Source: Oscillospiraceae bacterium
Lineage (GTDB): Bacteria; Bacillota; Clostridia; Oscillospirales; Acutalibacteraceae
DNA length: 58,715 bases
Direction of reading: 5' to 3'
NCBI GenBank assembly: GCA_015066445.1
Contig: SVOK01000009.1
Location: forward strand, 1-58,715
In this document: piece after piece, positions 42,838-52,903 of the stretch
Numbering within the stretch: position 1 is the stretch's first letter
How the letters are laid out: every line of letters starts with the position of its first letter
Notes under the pieces: model-generated
Database searches by the model: none
The model's input: the letters and a program-made list of their open reading frames with translations, nothing else
What the model was told of the DNA's origin: nothing
Made by a program: the position numbers and the translations under genes

Positions 42838-45800
42838 TTAAAGCATAGAATTTATTAAATCCAAATCTGTTTGGTCAATAACACCGTCGTTATTGACATC
42901 TGCTCTCGAAGAAAGCATTTCATTTGAGCCTGCAATATATGCTGCAATAGCCAAAGCATCATAATTCTCCACGTAACCGTTACCATCTGCATCGCCATAT
43001 ACAATAGAAAGGATCGCCGAACCCAATATACCCTTTCTTAAATAAGCAACATCTGTAGCAGAGTTTCTGCTGTCGCCATCAAAATCGGCACGAGCCACTG
43101 TGTTTTCGCTATTATCAGCCGCAAGCTTCTTCATTCTTACAAGGTCACGCACATCTATACTGCCGTCACCGTTAATATCGCCCGCTGTTTCAACCAAATT
43201 GCCGTAAAAATAACTTTTCAGCAGGTTAAAATAACATTCAACATGGCCGTTTTCACGCAGGCTATAACTGAAGCTATAGCTATATATTCCCTTTTCTGTT
43301 TTTATAACATCGCCATACCATACGGAATTGTCATATATTCTTTTCTCCGCCTTAGAAAGGTCTAATTCCAATATTTTTTCTTCTTCTGCACCATTTTTGC
43401 TATAGATATAGCTGACTGTAACGCTTTGGTTAACATTATCAAAATTAACTAAATCCACATTATAAACAGAAAAGCTGTATTCACTGCTCAGGCTGAAGCT
43501 TGCTTCTTTACCTCTGTACCGAACCACATAATCGTCATTACTGTAAGACATAATAGAAAGCTCACTGCCATCAATCTGAGCGGTATAGAACATACCTGAC
43601 TCTCCAGCATATTCGATATCGTTTTCAGCAAGAGTAACTATCTTGGTTTCACCGTCAGTGTATGTAATCTTAATGGTGATGCCTGCCATAGTGGGGAAGT
43701 ATTCCAGATTCTCAGGTATTGTGGGAAGCTCTAATACTTCGATTTTTTCTACATCGCTTTCTATAATTTCCACATCAAAGTTAATAATAGTACCGCCCCA
43801 GACGAAAAGCATTTCCTTTGTACCTGCGCCTGTTATATTACCGTCACAAAGAATTTCGGGATAATATCCATCAAATTCACCGTTTTCATAATCCTCTGCG
43901 CTTACGGTTATTTCTCTGCCGTCATCATATTTTACGGTGAATTCATATCCGTCAGTAAGAGAGGGATATAAATAATAAATATCACCCTCTAACATACCCG
44001 TTACCGGATCGCCGTAAATATAAGGCTTTGTGGGGGTTTTGGTTAAAGTGACCTTTTCAATATTGCTCTCAAGAACTGTTACCGGTAATTTAACGCTTTC
44101 TGTATCATATACCAGTGTTATATAATTGTCTTTTCCTGCAATTATGGGATTAGTTTCCTGATCGTCTAAATACTCTATAAATTTCCCTCTTACCACATCG
44201 TGAACCCCAGCGATTTGATAAGTACCGTCAGTAAAGCTTATTTTCAACCTGACATCGGATAAATCCATTCCGTAATACCAGATAAATTCATCTTCATTCA
44301 CCGGCATGTAGCTACCCATACCATCCATAACAGTAAGGTTGCCATCATTAATAACCTCTATGCCCGAAAGCTCGCTTTTAACTATTTTTACAGGCACATC
44401 TACGCTTTTATCAAAAAATCCGACCGTGAAATAGTTGTCACCGCCTACTGTCCATGGATTTTCATATTGATTATCTGTGCACCATACATCAAATCCATCA
44501 ATAATATCGTTAATATTAGCAAATTTAACGGTACCGTCATTATACACAAGCTTAACCATTACCTTGCTTATCGGCAAATTATAACGGAAACCGGTGCCGT
44601 CATCGTGGCCATCGGTATTTTCAATTATTATAATATCGCCTGCTGTGATAGCCTCAACCCTGACTAATTCATACGGTAATAATGTATATCGCAGCATCAC
44701 ACTGCTGCCGCCGGCTTTAATTGTATACAAAACCGTATCCTCATATTCGTTTACATTATTTTCAAATGTATAACCTAATATACTTTCAGCGCCCGTAGTA
44801 TATGTCCAATCACGGATCTGTCCGTCAGAGGTGGTAACTGTAAGCACAAGTCCGCTAAAATCAGGATGATATGTATGTCCTTGCTTAACAGTCATATTTA
44901 CAGGATTCTGTTTAACCGTAATACTTTCTATTCCCACAACCTGTGTTACACAAAGGTTAAAGGTATCACTTTCCCAATGATTTTTGTATGTATGTAAAGT
45001 ATATGTTTTACCGGCTGTAAGGTGACCGTAAAGCTCTATACCGTTCATATTTCTTACCGCATCTGAAATCCATTCATTATCAGAGTATAAATCCATACTT
45101 CTGTCTGTGGTCATTACAGTGTGGTTATAGGTTGCGAAGCGATACCATCCTGTAGTTTCAGGGATAAATTTATATCTTTCAGAATCGCTTTCCGTACCGT
45201 AGGTTATTTCTATAGGATTATTGAGTGTAAGGGCTTCAAGAGCTTTAACAGTATAAGGCACTGTGCACACTGCTCCGCCCGCTTTTATATAAACGTTTTT
45301 TATACCGTCGATTTCCTCTGAACTTGAGTGGGAATATAAGAAACCGCATATTTTTTGAGGAGAGTCATTATAATTCCAAGTAGCAGTATCACCGTCAGAG
45401 GTTGTAACTCTTAATGAAAGTCCGCTGAAATCAAAATCAGATGACCCTGAAGCAATGGTACTGTTAGTAGGCATTGTTAAAATTTCCATAGAAGCAATGC
45501 CAACCGTTTCGGTTATTTCAAAGGTAAAGACGGCTGCATCCCAATAATATTTAAATATATGTATTCTATAAACATTTCCGGCCGTGAGAGAAGCATAGCT
45601 AAGAGAACTGTTGTCCTCTGTAGTGAAATCAGAAATAATCTCTCCCATATCGTTATAAACATCTACGCCTCTGCCCCAGCCACCATCAACATAACCGCTT
45701 GTTTTAAAGAGATAGTAGCCTGTTTTTTCAGGTATGAAATAATAATCTATATATTGGTCGTTGCCCTCAGGCATGGAAAGCGAAATCGGGCTGTTTATAG

Positions 45801-47619
45801 CAACGCTTTCGTTTGTTAATGTAAAGTTATATTCGCCGCCCATACCTTGCTCAATAGCCTTGATATAATAGGTATTGCCGGACTCAAGCTTTACTGTTGC
45901 CTGCTCAACATCATTGAGTATAAGCGGAATTTCATTATATGATGAATCGGTCACATAGAAATTAAGGAAAATCTCACCGCCTGATATGTTTTCAGCGCTT
46001 ATTTTATATACAGATGTGACATTTGGAATAAATTTAAACCGAACACTGGTATTTCCGCTGTAAGAAAGGGTTTCGGTTAAAGGTGTATTAAGTGCAATAG
46101 GTTTACCATCAATAACTGTCAGCTGAACACTTGCAGTAAGTCCTATTTCGGAAGTGACAGTTATTGTGGCTGAGCCTTGACTTAAGAAATTGACATAACC
46201 TCCGCCATCTACCACAGCCACAGATTCATCAGAGGACTTCCATTCAAAAACCCCATTATAACAGTCTTCAACATCATATTTTGAATTGAAGGATACTACT
46301 TCTCCTATGTACCCTGTATATTCAGTCTTAATATTTCCGTAATTATCTGTAATATATAAATTTTCGGGAACAGGATATCCCCCTATTTCCACAGTATATC
46401 CATTGCCGTAAGGAGCGCTGAAGCTGATTATATATTCAGCATCTTTTTCCAGAATAACGGTATTTTTGAATTCTATGTCCGAAATATATTCAGGTCTGTT
46501 CTCGGGCATACTGTTGTCCGAGGTTTTTGTAACTGTAATGTTGATATCAATATCGTTGCCGGTAGACCTGATATAGAAATAGCCATTATCAGGAGCCACC
46601 ACTCTAAGTTTTTCGGTACGTTCGGTTATAGTAATATAGTAGCTGTTGCCGAAATCAGCATCAGTGATTTTTTCGGCATATATATATAATTCGTCTGTAA
46701 GATAATCAATTATATTGCCGTCATCATCTAAAGCGTAAACCCTTATATGAGTATCTCCGGCATTTATAACGGTTACATTACCCTGCTCATCAACCTGAGC
46801 TACATCGGAGTTGTCCGAGCTCCATAAAATATTTGATACCGCTCCGTCAGGGTGAATATTACAGCCAAGTGAAAAGGTTTCTCCAACCTCTGCGTTATAA
46901 TCCGAGAAGTCATTACCTTCTTGGTCTGTAATTTCAAGTCTTTGTACAGGAGTATACGGCTCAACAGTAAAATCAAAAGAAATTTCTTCTTTAATATTGT
47001 TTGAGATTACCACAACCTGATGCGCAAAGGAATCGCTCAGCCAACAACGGATAATACCGTCTGTACCGCTTTTTCCAATTATATAATCCCCATATTCATT
47101 GAGAATCTGAACAGTAATTTCAGCTGTAGCACTATAGGTGATTTTATAATCCTGACCGCCTGCAGGCGCCATAAATGTGCCGACATATTCGCCGAGATTA
47201 TTTTCATTAAGAACTGAATTATAAGTCTCGCCAAATATTATTTTTTCTTTTTCGGTAACATTGATTGTAATTTGGTCTGAAATATCACCGCATTGCGCTG
47301 TAACAGTAATACTGCCCGCCGCCTTGGCAATAACCAGACCGTCCACAGAAACCTCTGCTATATCGCTGTCTGTGCCCGAATATGTAAGCTCTCCGTTAAA
47401 AACTGCATCTTCGGGATAAGGTGTACAGCCCAACCACAGCTGGTCACCTGCATAAAGGTTATAATATTCGCAATAAAGCTTTTCGCCGAGACTATCGACA
47501 TAAATTTCAAAGGATTCACAATATACTTCCTCTGCCGCAAAAACGCCCACAGGCATTGACATTGCCACAACGAGCACAGAAATTATCACGCAAAGGACAC
47601 GGAAAATCTGTTTTTTCAT
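42838..47619 (-). CDS. Giant secreted Ig-like protein with two dockerin modules
   Basis: 1593 residues. The signal peptide is MKKQ...VGVFAAEE (about 1-29). Several bacterial Ig-like (Big_2) domains follow, for example DIAEVSVDGLVIAKAAGSITVTA, SDNSDVAQVDEQGNVTVINAGDTHIRV and SSDESVAVVDGGGYVNFLSQGSATITV. Between them lie pre-peptidase-C-like beta domains (YRFATYNHTVMT; YYLFKTSGYVD), then repeated Big_4-like units (LRLRVTTSDGDTATW, LVLTVTTSDGQIRDW, VRLKISFTDGTYQIAG). Residues 1480-1593 hold four calcium-loop repeats forming two dockerin modules (GDINGDGSIDVRDLVRMKK; ADFDGDSRNSATDVAYLRK; GDADGNGYVENYDALAIAAY; ADVNNDGVIDQTDLDLINS). There is no catalytic domain, so it is probably an adhesive or structural partner in a cohesin-dockerin assembly. 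RBS AAGGGGAG precedes the ATG. Confidence 0.85.
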   Translation of the reverse strand: MKKQIFRVLCVIISVLVVAMSMPVGVFAAEEVYCESFEIYVDSLGEKLYCEYYNLYAGDQLWLGCTPYPEDAVFNGELTYSGTDSDIAEVSVDGLVIAKAAGSITVTAQCGDISDQITINVTEKEKIIFGETYNSVLNENNLGEYVGTFMAPAGGQDYKITYSATAEITVQILNEYGDYIIGKSGTDGIIRCWLSDSFAHQVVVISNNIKEEISFDFTVEPYTPVQRLEITDQEGNDFSDYNAEVGETFSLGCNIHPDGAVSNILWSSDNSDVAQVDEQGNVTVINAGDTHIRVYALDDDGNIIDYLTDELYIYAEKITDADFGNSYYITITERTEKLRVVAPDNGYFYIRSTGNDIDINITVTKTSDNSMPENRPEYISDIEFKNTVILEKDAEYIISFSAPYGNGYTVEIGGYPVPENLYITDNYGNIKTEYTGYIGEVVSFNSKYDVEDCYNGVFEWKSSDESVAVVDGGGYVNFLSQGSATITVTSEIGLTASVQLTVIDGKPIALNTPLTETLSYSGNTSVRFKFIPNVTSVYKISAENISGGEIFLNFYVTDSSYNEIPLILNDVEQATVKLESGNTYYIKAIEQGMGGEYNFTLTNESVAINSPISLSMPEGNDQYIDYYFIPEKTGYYLFKTSGYVDGGWGRGVDVYNDMGEIISDFTTEDNSSLSYASLTAGNVYRIHIFKYYWDAAVFTFEITETVGIASMEILTMPTNSTIASGSSDFDFSGLSLRVTTSDGDTATWNYNDSPQKICGFLYSHSSSEEIDGIKNVYIKAGGAVCTVPYTVKALEALTLNNPIEITYGTESDSERYKFIPETTGWYRFATYNHTVMTTDRSMDLYSDNEWISDAVRNMNGIELYGHLTAGKTYTLHTYKNHWESDTFNLCVTQVVGIESITVKQNPVNMTVKQGHTYHPDFSGLVLTVTTSDGQIRDWTYTTGAESILGYTFENNVNEYEDTVLYTIKAGGSSVMLRYTLLPYELVRVEAITAGDIIIIENTDGHDDGTGFRYNLPISKVMVKLVYNDGTVKFANINDIIDGFDVWCTDNQYENPWTVGGDNYFTVGFFDKSVDVPVKIVKSELSGIEVINDGNLTVMDGMGSYMPVNEDEFIWYYGMDLSDVRLKISFTDGTYQIAGVHDVVRGKFIEYLDDQETNPIIAGKDNYITLVYDTESVKLPVTVLESNIEKVTLTKTPTKPYIYGDPVTGMLEGDIYYLYPSLTDGYEFTVKYDDGREITVSAEDYENGEFDGYYPEILCDGNITGAGTKEMLFVWGGTIINFDVEIIESDVEKIEVLELPTIPENLEYFPTMAGITIKITYTDGETKIVTLAENDIEYAGESGMFYTAQIDGSELSIMSYSNDDYVVRYRGKEASFSLSSEYSFSVYNVDLVNFDNVNQSVTVSYIYSKNGAEEEKILELDLSKAEKRIYDNSVWYGDVIKTEKGIYSYSFSYSLRENGHVECYFNLLKSYFYGNLVETAGDINGDGSIDVRDLVRMKKLAADNSENTVARADFDGDSRNSATDVAYLRKGILGSAILSIVYGDADGNGYVENYDALAIAAYIAGSNEMLSSRADVNNDGVIDQTDLDLINSML

Positions 47620-47690
47620 ACTGAAGCTCCCCTTAATATAAATATTGTTAATTTAAGTATATCACAGTAAATCTGAAAATTAAAGTACTT

Positions 47691-48566
47691 TTAACCTTTT
47701 TGTAATAATTTGTTAAGATAATTAAGCACCTTCTTTTTATCTGCCGACCAAAGCGGTGCTACAAGGTCTTTTTTGGCACCGTCTCCTGTTATACGGTGAA
47801 CAACTGTATCAAAAGGCAAAACCGATATACATTCTTTTAAAATTTCACCATACTCCTCTAAAGAAAGGCAATTAAATTCTCCATTTTGATACTCTTTTTC
47901 AAGGTCGGTATTTTTAAGAATATGCAAAAGGTGGAATTTAACACCGTTTGTACCCGCATTTACAGCACAAAGGGTTGTGTTAACGGCATCCAGCTTTGTC
48001 TCATTCGGCAAGCCTATTATAATGTGCGTTACAACCTCAATATTTTCTGTTTTAAGCCTTTTGACAGCATTAAAATAAGTCTCATTCTTATATCCCCTGC
48101 GGATATACTCTGCCGTTTTCTCGTTAGAAGTCTGAAGCCCCAGCTCCACCGACACAGGCTTAATCTTATTTATTTCACTTAACAGCGCTATTACTTCACC
48201 GTCCAGACAGTCAGGTCTTGTGCCGATAGCAAGCCCTACAATATAATCGGGAGCTACCGCATCATAATAAAGCTTTTTCAGTTTTTCTATCGGTGCATAG
48301 GTATTGGTAAAGGCTTGAAAATAAGCTATGAATTTGCCGTCCTTTATTTTACTTTTGACCCTGATTTTAGCCCTTTCAAGCTGAGCTTCTATACTCTCAC
48401 ACCTTTTTTCGGCAAACTCACCGCCGCCCGAAGCCGAGCAGAAAATACAGCCTCTTGTGTCGATTTTTCCATCTCTGTTAGGGCAGGTAAAGCCACCGTC
48501 AAGCGACAGCTTATACACCTTGCAACCGAATTTTTCTTTGTAATAATCATTTAAGGTTTTATACAC
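47691..48566 (-). CDS. TIGR01212 family radical SAM protein (YtqA-like)
   Basis: About 291 residues. The radical SAM/Elp3-like signature is SLDGGFTCPNRDGKIDTRGCIFCSASGGGEF with Cys28, Cys40 and Cys43, then FQAFTNTYAPIEKLKKLYYDA, GLAIGTRPDCLDGEVIALLSEI and VELGLQTSNEKTAEYIRRGY. This is the TIGR01212 pattern; recent work on relatives suggests tRNA modification, not established here. I place the start at GTG 48566, preceded by AGAGGTGG; the product then begins MYKTLNDYYKEKFG like other members. An in-frame ATG at 48587 has no ribosome binding site. Confidence 0.88.
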   Translation of the reverse strand: MYKTLNDYYKEKFGCKVYKLSLDGGFTCPNRDGKIDTRGCIFCSASGGGEFAEKRCESIEAQLERAKIRVKSKIKDGKFIAYFQAFTNTYAPIEKLKKLYYDAVAPDYIVGLAIGTRPDCLDGEVIALLSEINKIKPVSVELGLQTSNEKTAEYIRRGYKNETYFNAVKRLKTENIEVVTHIIIGLPNETKLDAVNTTLCAVNAGTNGVKFHLLHILKNTDLEKEYQNGEFNCLSLEEYGEILKECISVLPFDTVVHRITGDGAKKDLVAPLWSADKKKVLNYLNKLLQKG

Positions 48567-48629
48567 CGTACCACCTCTTTTCTTCATTTTAACAAAAACC
48601 GGATATAAAATAAAGTTTTTTCAAAAAAA

Positions 48630-48658
48630 TTGACACTCAGCATTTAATAAAGTATAAT
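48630..48658 (+). promoter_or_regulatory. dusB promoter
   Basis: -35 TTGACA (48630-48635), a 17-base spacer and -10 TATAAT (48653-48658), all consensus. The expected start is at about 48665, and the ATG is at 48666. Confidence 0.8.
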
Positions 48659-48665
48659 CAAGGTT

Positions 48666-49634
48666 ATGAAGATAGGTAATATTGAAATTAAAGGTTTTGC
48701 CGCTTTAGCGCCTATGGCAGGGGTTGCCGACAGGGCTATGAGGGAAATATGTATCGAAAAAGGTGCCGCCTTTTGCGTAGGTGAGCTTACAAGCTCAAGA
48801 GGAGTGACTTTAGGGGATAAAAAATCCTTTTCGCTTCTTTCCTGCAGTGAAAAGGAACGGCCTATTGCCTCACAGCTTTTTGGAAGCGAACCGCAGATTA
48901 TGGCAGAAGCGGCAGTAAAAGCGCTCAACTTTAACCCCGATTTTATTGATATTAATATGGGCTGTCCTGCTCCAAAGGTTGCAGGCAACGGCGGTGGAAG
49001 TGCGCTTATGCGTGACCCTGCTTTAGCCGAAAAAATAGTCAAAGAGGTTGTAAACGCCGTTAATATTCCTGTAACGGTTAAAATGAGAACCGGTTGGGAC
49101 AGCGATAATATAAATGCGGTTGAATTAGCCAAGCGATGTGAAGCGGCAGGCGCAAAAATGCTTACCGTTCACGGCAGGACCCGAATGCAGATGTACGCCC
49201 CAGGTATTGACTATGAAACCATAAAAAATGTGGTAAAAGCAGTAAAAATCCCCGTTGTTGCTAACGGAGATGTGCGTGACGGTAAGAGCGCTAAAAATAT
49301 GTACGAAACAACAGGCTGTGCATTCGTTATGGTGGGCAGAGCGGCACAGGGAAACCCCTTTGTTTTTGAAGAAATAAATGCTTATTTAAAGGGGGAGAGC
49401 TACACGCCTCCCACATTAGAACAGAGATTTCAAACCCTTATGCGGCAAGTGGAGCTGATGCACAAATACAAAGACCCTCGAAACGCAATTTTAGAAGCCC
49501 GAAAGCATACCGCTTGGTATATGCAGGGACTAAACGGCGCCGCCGCACTGAGAAGAATGTGCGGCGAAATCAATTCTTTAGAGGATATATCCTTAATTTG
49601 TGAAAAAGCACTTGAACAGAATAAAAAATTATGA
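48666..49634 (+). CDS. dusB: tRNA-dihydrouridine synthase (DusB type)
   Basis: 322 residues. This flavoenzyme reduces uridine to dihydrouridine in tRNA. FMN-binding LAPMAGVADRAMREICIEKGA, catalytic Cys100 in DINMGCPAPKVAGNGGGSALM, VKMRTGWD, LTVHGRTRMQMYAPGIDYETI, VVANGDVRDG and FVMVGRAAQGNPFVF match the DusB group. The start MKIGNIEIKG is normal for the family, so the ATG at 48666 is correct. It lies only seven bases after a consensus -10 box, so the message probably has little or no leader. An AAGG at 48660-48664 would be outside such a transcript. yebC follows. Confidence 0.94.
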   Translation: MKIGNIEIKGFAALAPMAGVADRAMREICIEKGAAFCVGELTSSRGVTLGDKKSFSLLSCSEKERPIASQLFGSEPQIMAEAAVKALNFNPDFIDINMGCPAPKVAGNGGGSALMRDPALAEKIVKEVVNAVNIPVTVKMRTGWDSDNINAVELAKRCEAAGAKMLTVHGRTRMQMYAPGIDYETIKNVVKAVKIPVVANGDVRDGKSAKNMYETTGCAFVMVGRAAQGNPFVFEEINAYLKGESYTPPTLEQRFQTLMRQVELMHKYKDPRNAILEARKHTAWYMQGLNGAAALRRMCGEINSLEDISLICEKALEQNKKL

Positions 49635-49661
49635 TATTATTAATAGGTTAAAATATTATAA

Positions 49662-49693
49662 ATTCGGAATTCGTAATGCGTAATTCGGAATTA
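49662..49693. repeat. AATTCCGAATT-type repeat, copy 2
   Basis: Two ATTCGGAATT palindromes. Bases 49674-49693 are the exact reverse complement of 38156-38175. It lies about 33 bases before the yebC start codon. Confidence 0.65.
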
Positions 49694-49725
49694 AATGTGC
49701 TACTATACCGAAAGGAACGATTAAT

Positions 49726-50460
49726 ATGTCAGGACATTCCAAATGGAACAATATTAAACGCAAAAAAGAAAAAACCGATGCTGCAAAGGCAAAGATATTT
49801 ACAAAAATCGGCAGAGAAATTGCCGTTATTGTTAAAACCGGCGGCGCTAATCCTAACGAAAACAGCAAATTGAAGGACGCTATTGCAAAGGCTAAAGCCG
49901 CAAACGTACCTAATGAAAATATTGAAAGAATTATCAAAAAAGCTGCTGGAGACGGCGAAGCTAATAACTACGAAGAGTTAATTTACGAGGGTTACGGTCC
50001 TTGCGGTGTGGCAGTAGTTGTTGAAACCCTTTCTGACAACCGCAACAGAACTGCAGGAGAAATGCGTCATTACTTTGATAAATGCGGCGGTAACCTTGGC
50101 CAGTCAGGCTCGGTTATGTTTATGTTTGACCGCAACGGTATAATTACCATTGAAGCCGAGGGCCTTGACGAGGACACCGTTATGGAAGCCGCTTTAGAAG
50201 CAGGCGCTGAGGACTTTAACTTTGACGGTGATGTTTTTGAAATCACCACCGCTCCCAATGATTTAGGCGCTGTTCGTGATGCTTTAGAGGCTGCAGGCTA
50301 CAGCTTTTTATCAGCCGAGGTTGCATACATTCCTCAGACAATGACCGCTATTGATGACGAGGATGCACAGGCAAAAATGGAAAAGCTTATTGATATGCTT
50401 GAAGATAACGATGATGTTCAGGCTGTATGGCACAACTGGGAAATGCCTGACGAAGAATAA
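49726..50460 (+). CDS. yebC: YebC/PmpR family protein
   Basis: 244 residues, full length. The start MSGHSKWNNIKRKKEKTDAAKAKIFTKIGREI and the segments GANPNENSKLKDAIAKAKAANVPNENIERII, YEGYGPCGVAVVVETLSDNRNRTAGEMRHYF and GGNLGQSGSVMFMF are diagnostic. Members act as DNA-binding regulators or, as recently reported, relieve ribosome stalling at proline stretches. RBS AAAGGAA precedes the ATG. It is followed by a strong terminator. Confidence 0.96.
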   Translation: MSGHSKWNNIKRKKEKTDAAKAKIFTKIGREIAVIVKTGGANPNENSKLKDAIAKAKAANVPNENIERIIKKAAGDGEANNYEELIYEGYGPCGVAVVVETLSDNRNRTAGEMRHYFDKCGGNLGQSGSVMFMFDRNGIITIEAEGLDEDTVMEAALEAGAEDFNFDGDVFEITTAPNDLGAVRDALEAAGYSFLSAEVAYIPQTMTAIDDEDAQAKMEKLIDMLEDNDDVQAVWHNWEMPDEE

Positions 50461-50474
50461 TAAAGTTCCCTTAC

Positions 50475-50509
50475 CCCTTACTAAAATGATTTTGGTAAGG
50501 GATTTTTTT
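50475..50509 (+). terminator. Terminator after yebC
   Basis: CCCTTACTAAAAT pairs over about 12 bp with ATTTTGGTAAGGG (50489-50501), followed by ATTTTTTTA. Confidence 0.88.
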
Positions 50510-50522
50510 ATATTTACTTTCT

Positions 50523-50655
50523 TGACATTCATATACTAAAAGTATTAAAATCTATGTGAGAATTTATCTTATTTCTTTATCACGTAGCAAATCTGTTTTA
50601 ATTTGCTGTCGAGATAGATAGTTTAAGCAAAATACAGAATGGTGGCGAATTAAAA
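50523..50655 (+). promoter_or_regulatory. copA upstream region
   Basis: A TTGACA (50523-50528) with a weak -10 (TTAAAA, 17-base spacing) could be the promoter. The leader contains AGCAAAT...ATTTGCT (50587-50608). No CsoR or CopY box was recognised. The copA start has only a weak ribosome binding site (GGTGG about ten bases upstream). Confidence 0.35.
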
Positions 50656-52878
50656 ATGAAAACCGAACAATATATAATAAGCGGTATGTCCTGTGCGGCG
50701 TGCTCCGCCTCGGTGACGAGAGTTGTTTCCCGACTTGAGGGGGTTGCTACTTGTGAAGTTAACCTTATAACAGGAAAAATGACCGTTACCTTTGATGAGA
50801 CAAAAACAGGCGAAGCCGATTTTATAAGGGTAGTGGAAAAAGCAGGCTTTGGAATTGAGCCTGATATACCTGTAAAAGAAGAACCCGAAACCAAAAAAGA
50901 GCCAAAAGGCGATTCACCTTTACCAATTATAGTTTCGGCAATTTTCAGTGGGATACTTCTGTATATTTCGATGGGCCAGATGATTTTTAACAACATTCCG
51001 CTCCCCGCATTTATAAATATTGAAGCCGAGCCTTACAACTTTGCAATAACTCAATTACTGCTCTGTTTGCCTGCCCTCTTTTTCGGCAGAAAATTTTTCA
51101 CAAAGGGTATTCCCCTCCTTTTCAGAGGACACCCGAATATGGACTCGCTCGTTGCAGTAGGAGCAGGAGCTTCGCTAATATACAGTATTGTTATGACCTA
51201 CACCGTAAGCTCAAACCCACACGCTGTTCATAATCTTTATTTTGAATCGGTGGCGGTGGTTATCACCCTTGTAATGTTAGGCAAATTTTTTGAGGGCAGA
51301 AGCCGCCGCAAGACTGCCGATGCCATAAAAAAGCTTATGGAATTAGCTCCTGATACAGCGATAGTTTTGCGAGATGGTAGGGAACATACCGTAAAGACTC
51401 AGGATGTTGCCTTGGACGAAATTTTGGTTATAAAGCCGGGCGCTAAAATCCCGTTGGATGCTGTTATTACCGAAGGCAAAAGCAGTACGGATGAATCTAT
51501 GCTCACGGGAGAGAGTTTGCCTGTGGAAAAGGCAGTGGGCGACAATGTTACAGGCGGCAGCATTAACCTTAACGGATTAATTTACGCTAAGGTAACACAT
51601 ATCGGTGAGGATACAACACTTTCCAAAATAATTAAATTTGTTGAGGACGCACAGAGCAAAAAAGCTCCCATTTCCAAAACAGCAGATAAGGTTTCTGGCG
51701 TGTTTGTGCCTGCTGTTATTGTAATTGCAATAATTTCTGCAGTAATCTGGTTTATAATAAACCGCGATTTTGCCTTCGCACTTAAAATATTCACAAGTGT
51801 TTTAGTGGTTGCCTGCCCTTGTGCGTTAGGTCTTGCGACACCTACAGCAATTATGGTTGGCACCGGACTTGGTGCTACAAACGGAATTTTAATCCGCAAC
51901 GGTGAAATTCTTGAAACCACTCATAAAATCAAAGCGGCTGTTTTTGATAAAACGGGAACTGTGACTAAAGGCAAAGCGGTTGTTACCGACATTATCGGTC
52001 AGGACAAGGACCTGATTATAAAATATGCCGCCACAGCAGAAAGCGGCTCTGACCACCCACTCGGTAAAGCTGTTATAGAATACGCAAAGGAAAAGAATTT
52101 GGATTTACTTTCCCGTCCTGAGGAATTTGAAAACATTTCGGGAAAGGGCATTAAATGTGTAATTGAAGGCAAAACCGTTCTTGTGGGCAAGCCTTTATTC
52201 CTCGAAGAAAACGGTGTGGCTTTAAACACATTTACCGCTGAAGCCGAAAACCTTGCAAAGCAGGGAAAATCAATTATTATAGTATCCGCAGATAACAAAG
52301 CTCTCGGTCTTATTGCTGTGGCAGATGAGCTCAAAGAAAGCTCCGCAGAAGCCTTTTCAAAATTAAAAGTGCTTGGCATTAAAACAGTGCTTTTATCAGG
52401 CGATAACCGTCTTTGCGCAGAATATGTTGGAAAAGAGCTTTCCGCAGACGAGGTTTATTCTGAGGTTTTACCGCAGGATAAGGCAGAAATAATTAAAAAT
52501 CTCAAAGAAAAATACGGCAGCGTTATGATGATAGGTGACGGCATCAACGATGCGCCGGCGCTTTCTATCGCAGATATTGGCTGTGCTATTGGAAGCGGCA
52601 GCGATATTGCCATAGAAGCGGCAGATGTTGTGCTTATGAAGGATGACCCCTGCGATGTTGCAAAAGCAGTTCGCCTTTCCAAGCTTACAATTAAAAATGT
52701 TAAGCAAAATCTGTTCTGGGCATTTTGCTATAATGTTATTTTAATCCCTGTGGCAGCAGGTATTTTACACGCCTTTGGCGGTCCGCTGATGAATCCGATG
52801 CTTGCAGGACTTGCAATGAGTCTGAGCTCGGTTTTCGTAGTAACCAATGCACTGAGGCTAAGACTTAAAAAGCTTTAG
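50656..52878 (+). CDS. copA: Copper-translocating P-type ATPase
   Basis: 740 residues. One N-terminal heavy-metal-associated domain ([11 protein letters not shown]), a Pro/Glu/Lys linker, then a P1B-type ATPase: membrane copper motif CPC (387-389, [14 protein letters not shown]), phosphorylation motif DKTGT (Asp431), actuator MLTGES, nucleotide-binding [10 protein letters not shown] and hinge [10 protein letters not shown]. These mark a Cu(+) exporter, class P1B-1, in the cytoplasmic membrane. It is followed by a small CopZ-like protein. No copper-sensing regulator lies in the window. Confidence 0.94.
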   Translation: MKTEQYIISGMSCAACSASVTRVVSRLEGVATCEVNLITGKMTVTFDETKTGEADFIRVVEKAGFGIEPDIPVKEEPETKKEPKGDSPLPIIVSAIFSGILLYISMGQMIFNNIPLPAFINIEAEPYNFAITQLLLCLPALFFGRKFFTKGIPLLFRGHPNMDSLVAVGAGASLIYSIVMTYTVSSNPHAVHNLYFESVAVVITLVMLGKFFEGRSRRKTADAIKKLMELAPDTAIVLRDGREHTVKTQDVALDEILVIKPGAKIPLDAVITEGKSSTDESMLTGESLPVEKAVGDNVTGGSINLNGLIYAKVTHIGEDTTLSKIIKFVEDAQSKKAPISKTADKVSGVFVPAVIVIAIISAVIWFIINRDFAFALKIFTSVLVVACPCALGLATPTAIMVGTGLGATNGILIRNGEILETTHKIKAAVFDKTGTVTKGKAVVTDIIGQDKDLIIKYAATAESGSDHPLGKAVIEYAKEKNLDLLSRPEEFENISGKGIKCVIEGKTVLVGKPLFLEENGVALNTFTAEAENLAKQGKSIIIVSADNKALGLIAVADELKESSAEAFSKLKVLGIKTVLLSGDNRLCAEYVGKELSADEVYSEVLPQDKAEIIKNLKEKYGSVMMIGDGINDAPALSIADIGCAIGSGSDIAIEAADVVLMKDDPCDVAKAVRLSKLTIKNVKQNLFWAFCYNVILIPVAAGILHAFGGPLMNPMLAGLAMSLSSVFVVTNALRLRLKKL

Positions 52879-52903
52879 AAATTAACTCAAAGGAGAAATA
52901 AAA

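Noticed and set aside
48644-49132. Hydrophobic 162-codon frame antisense to dusB
   Set aside because: It is the complement of a gene with clear family motifs; its composition comes from antisense reading of Ala/Gly-rich codons.
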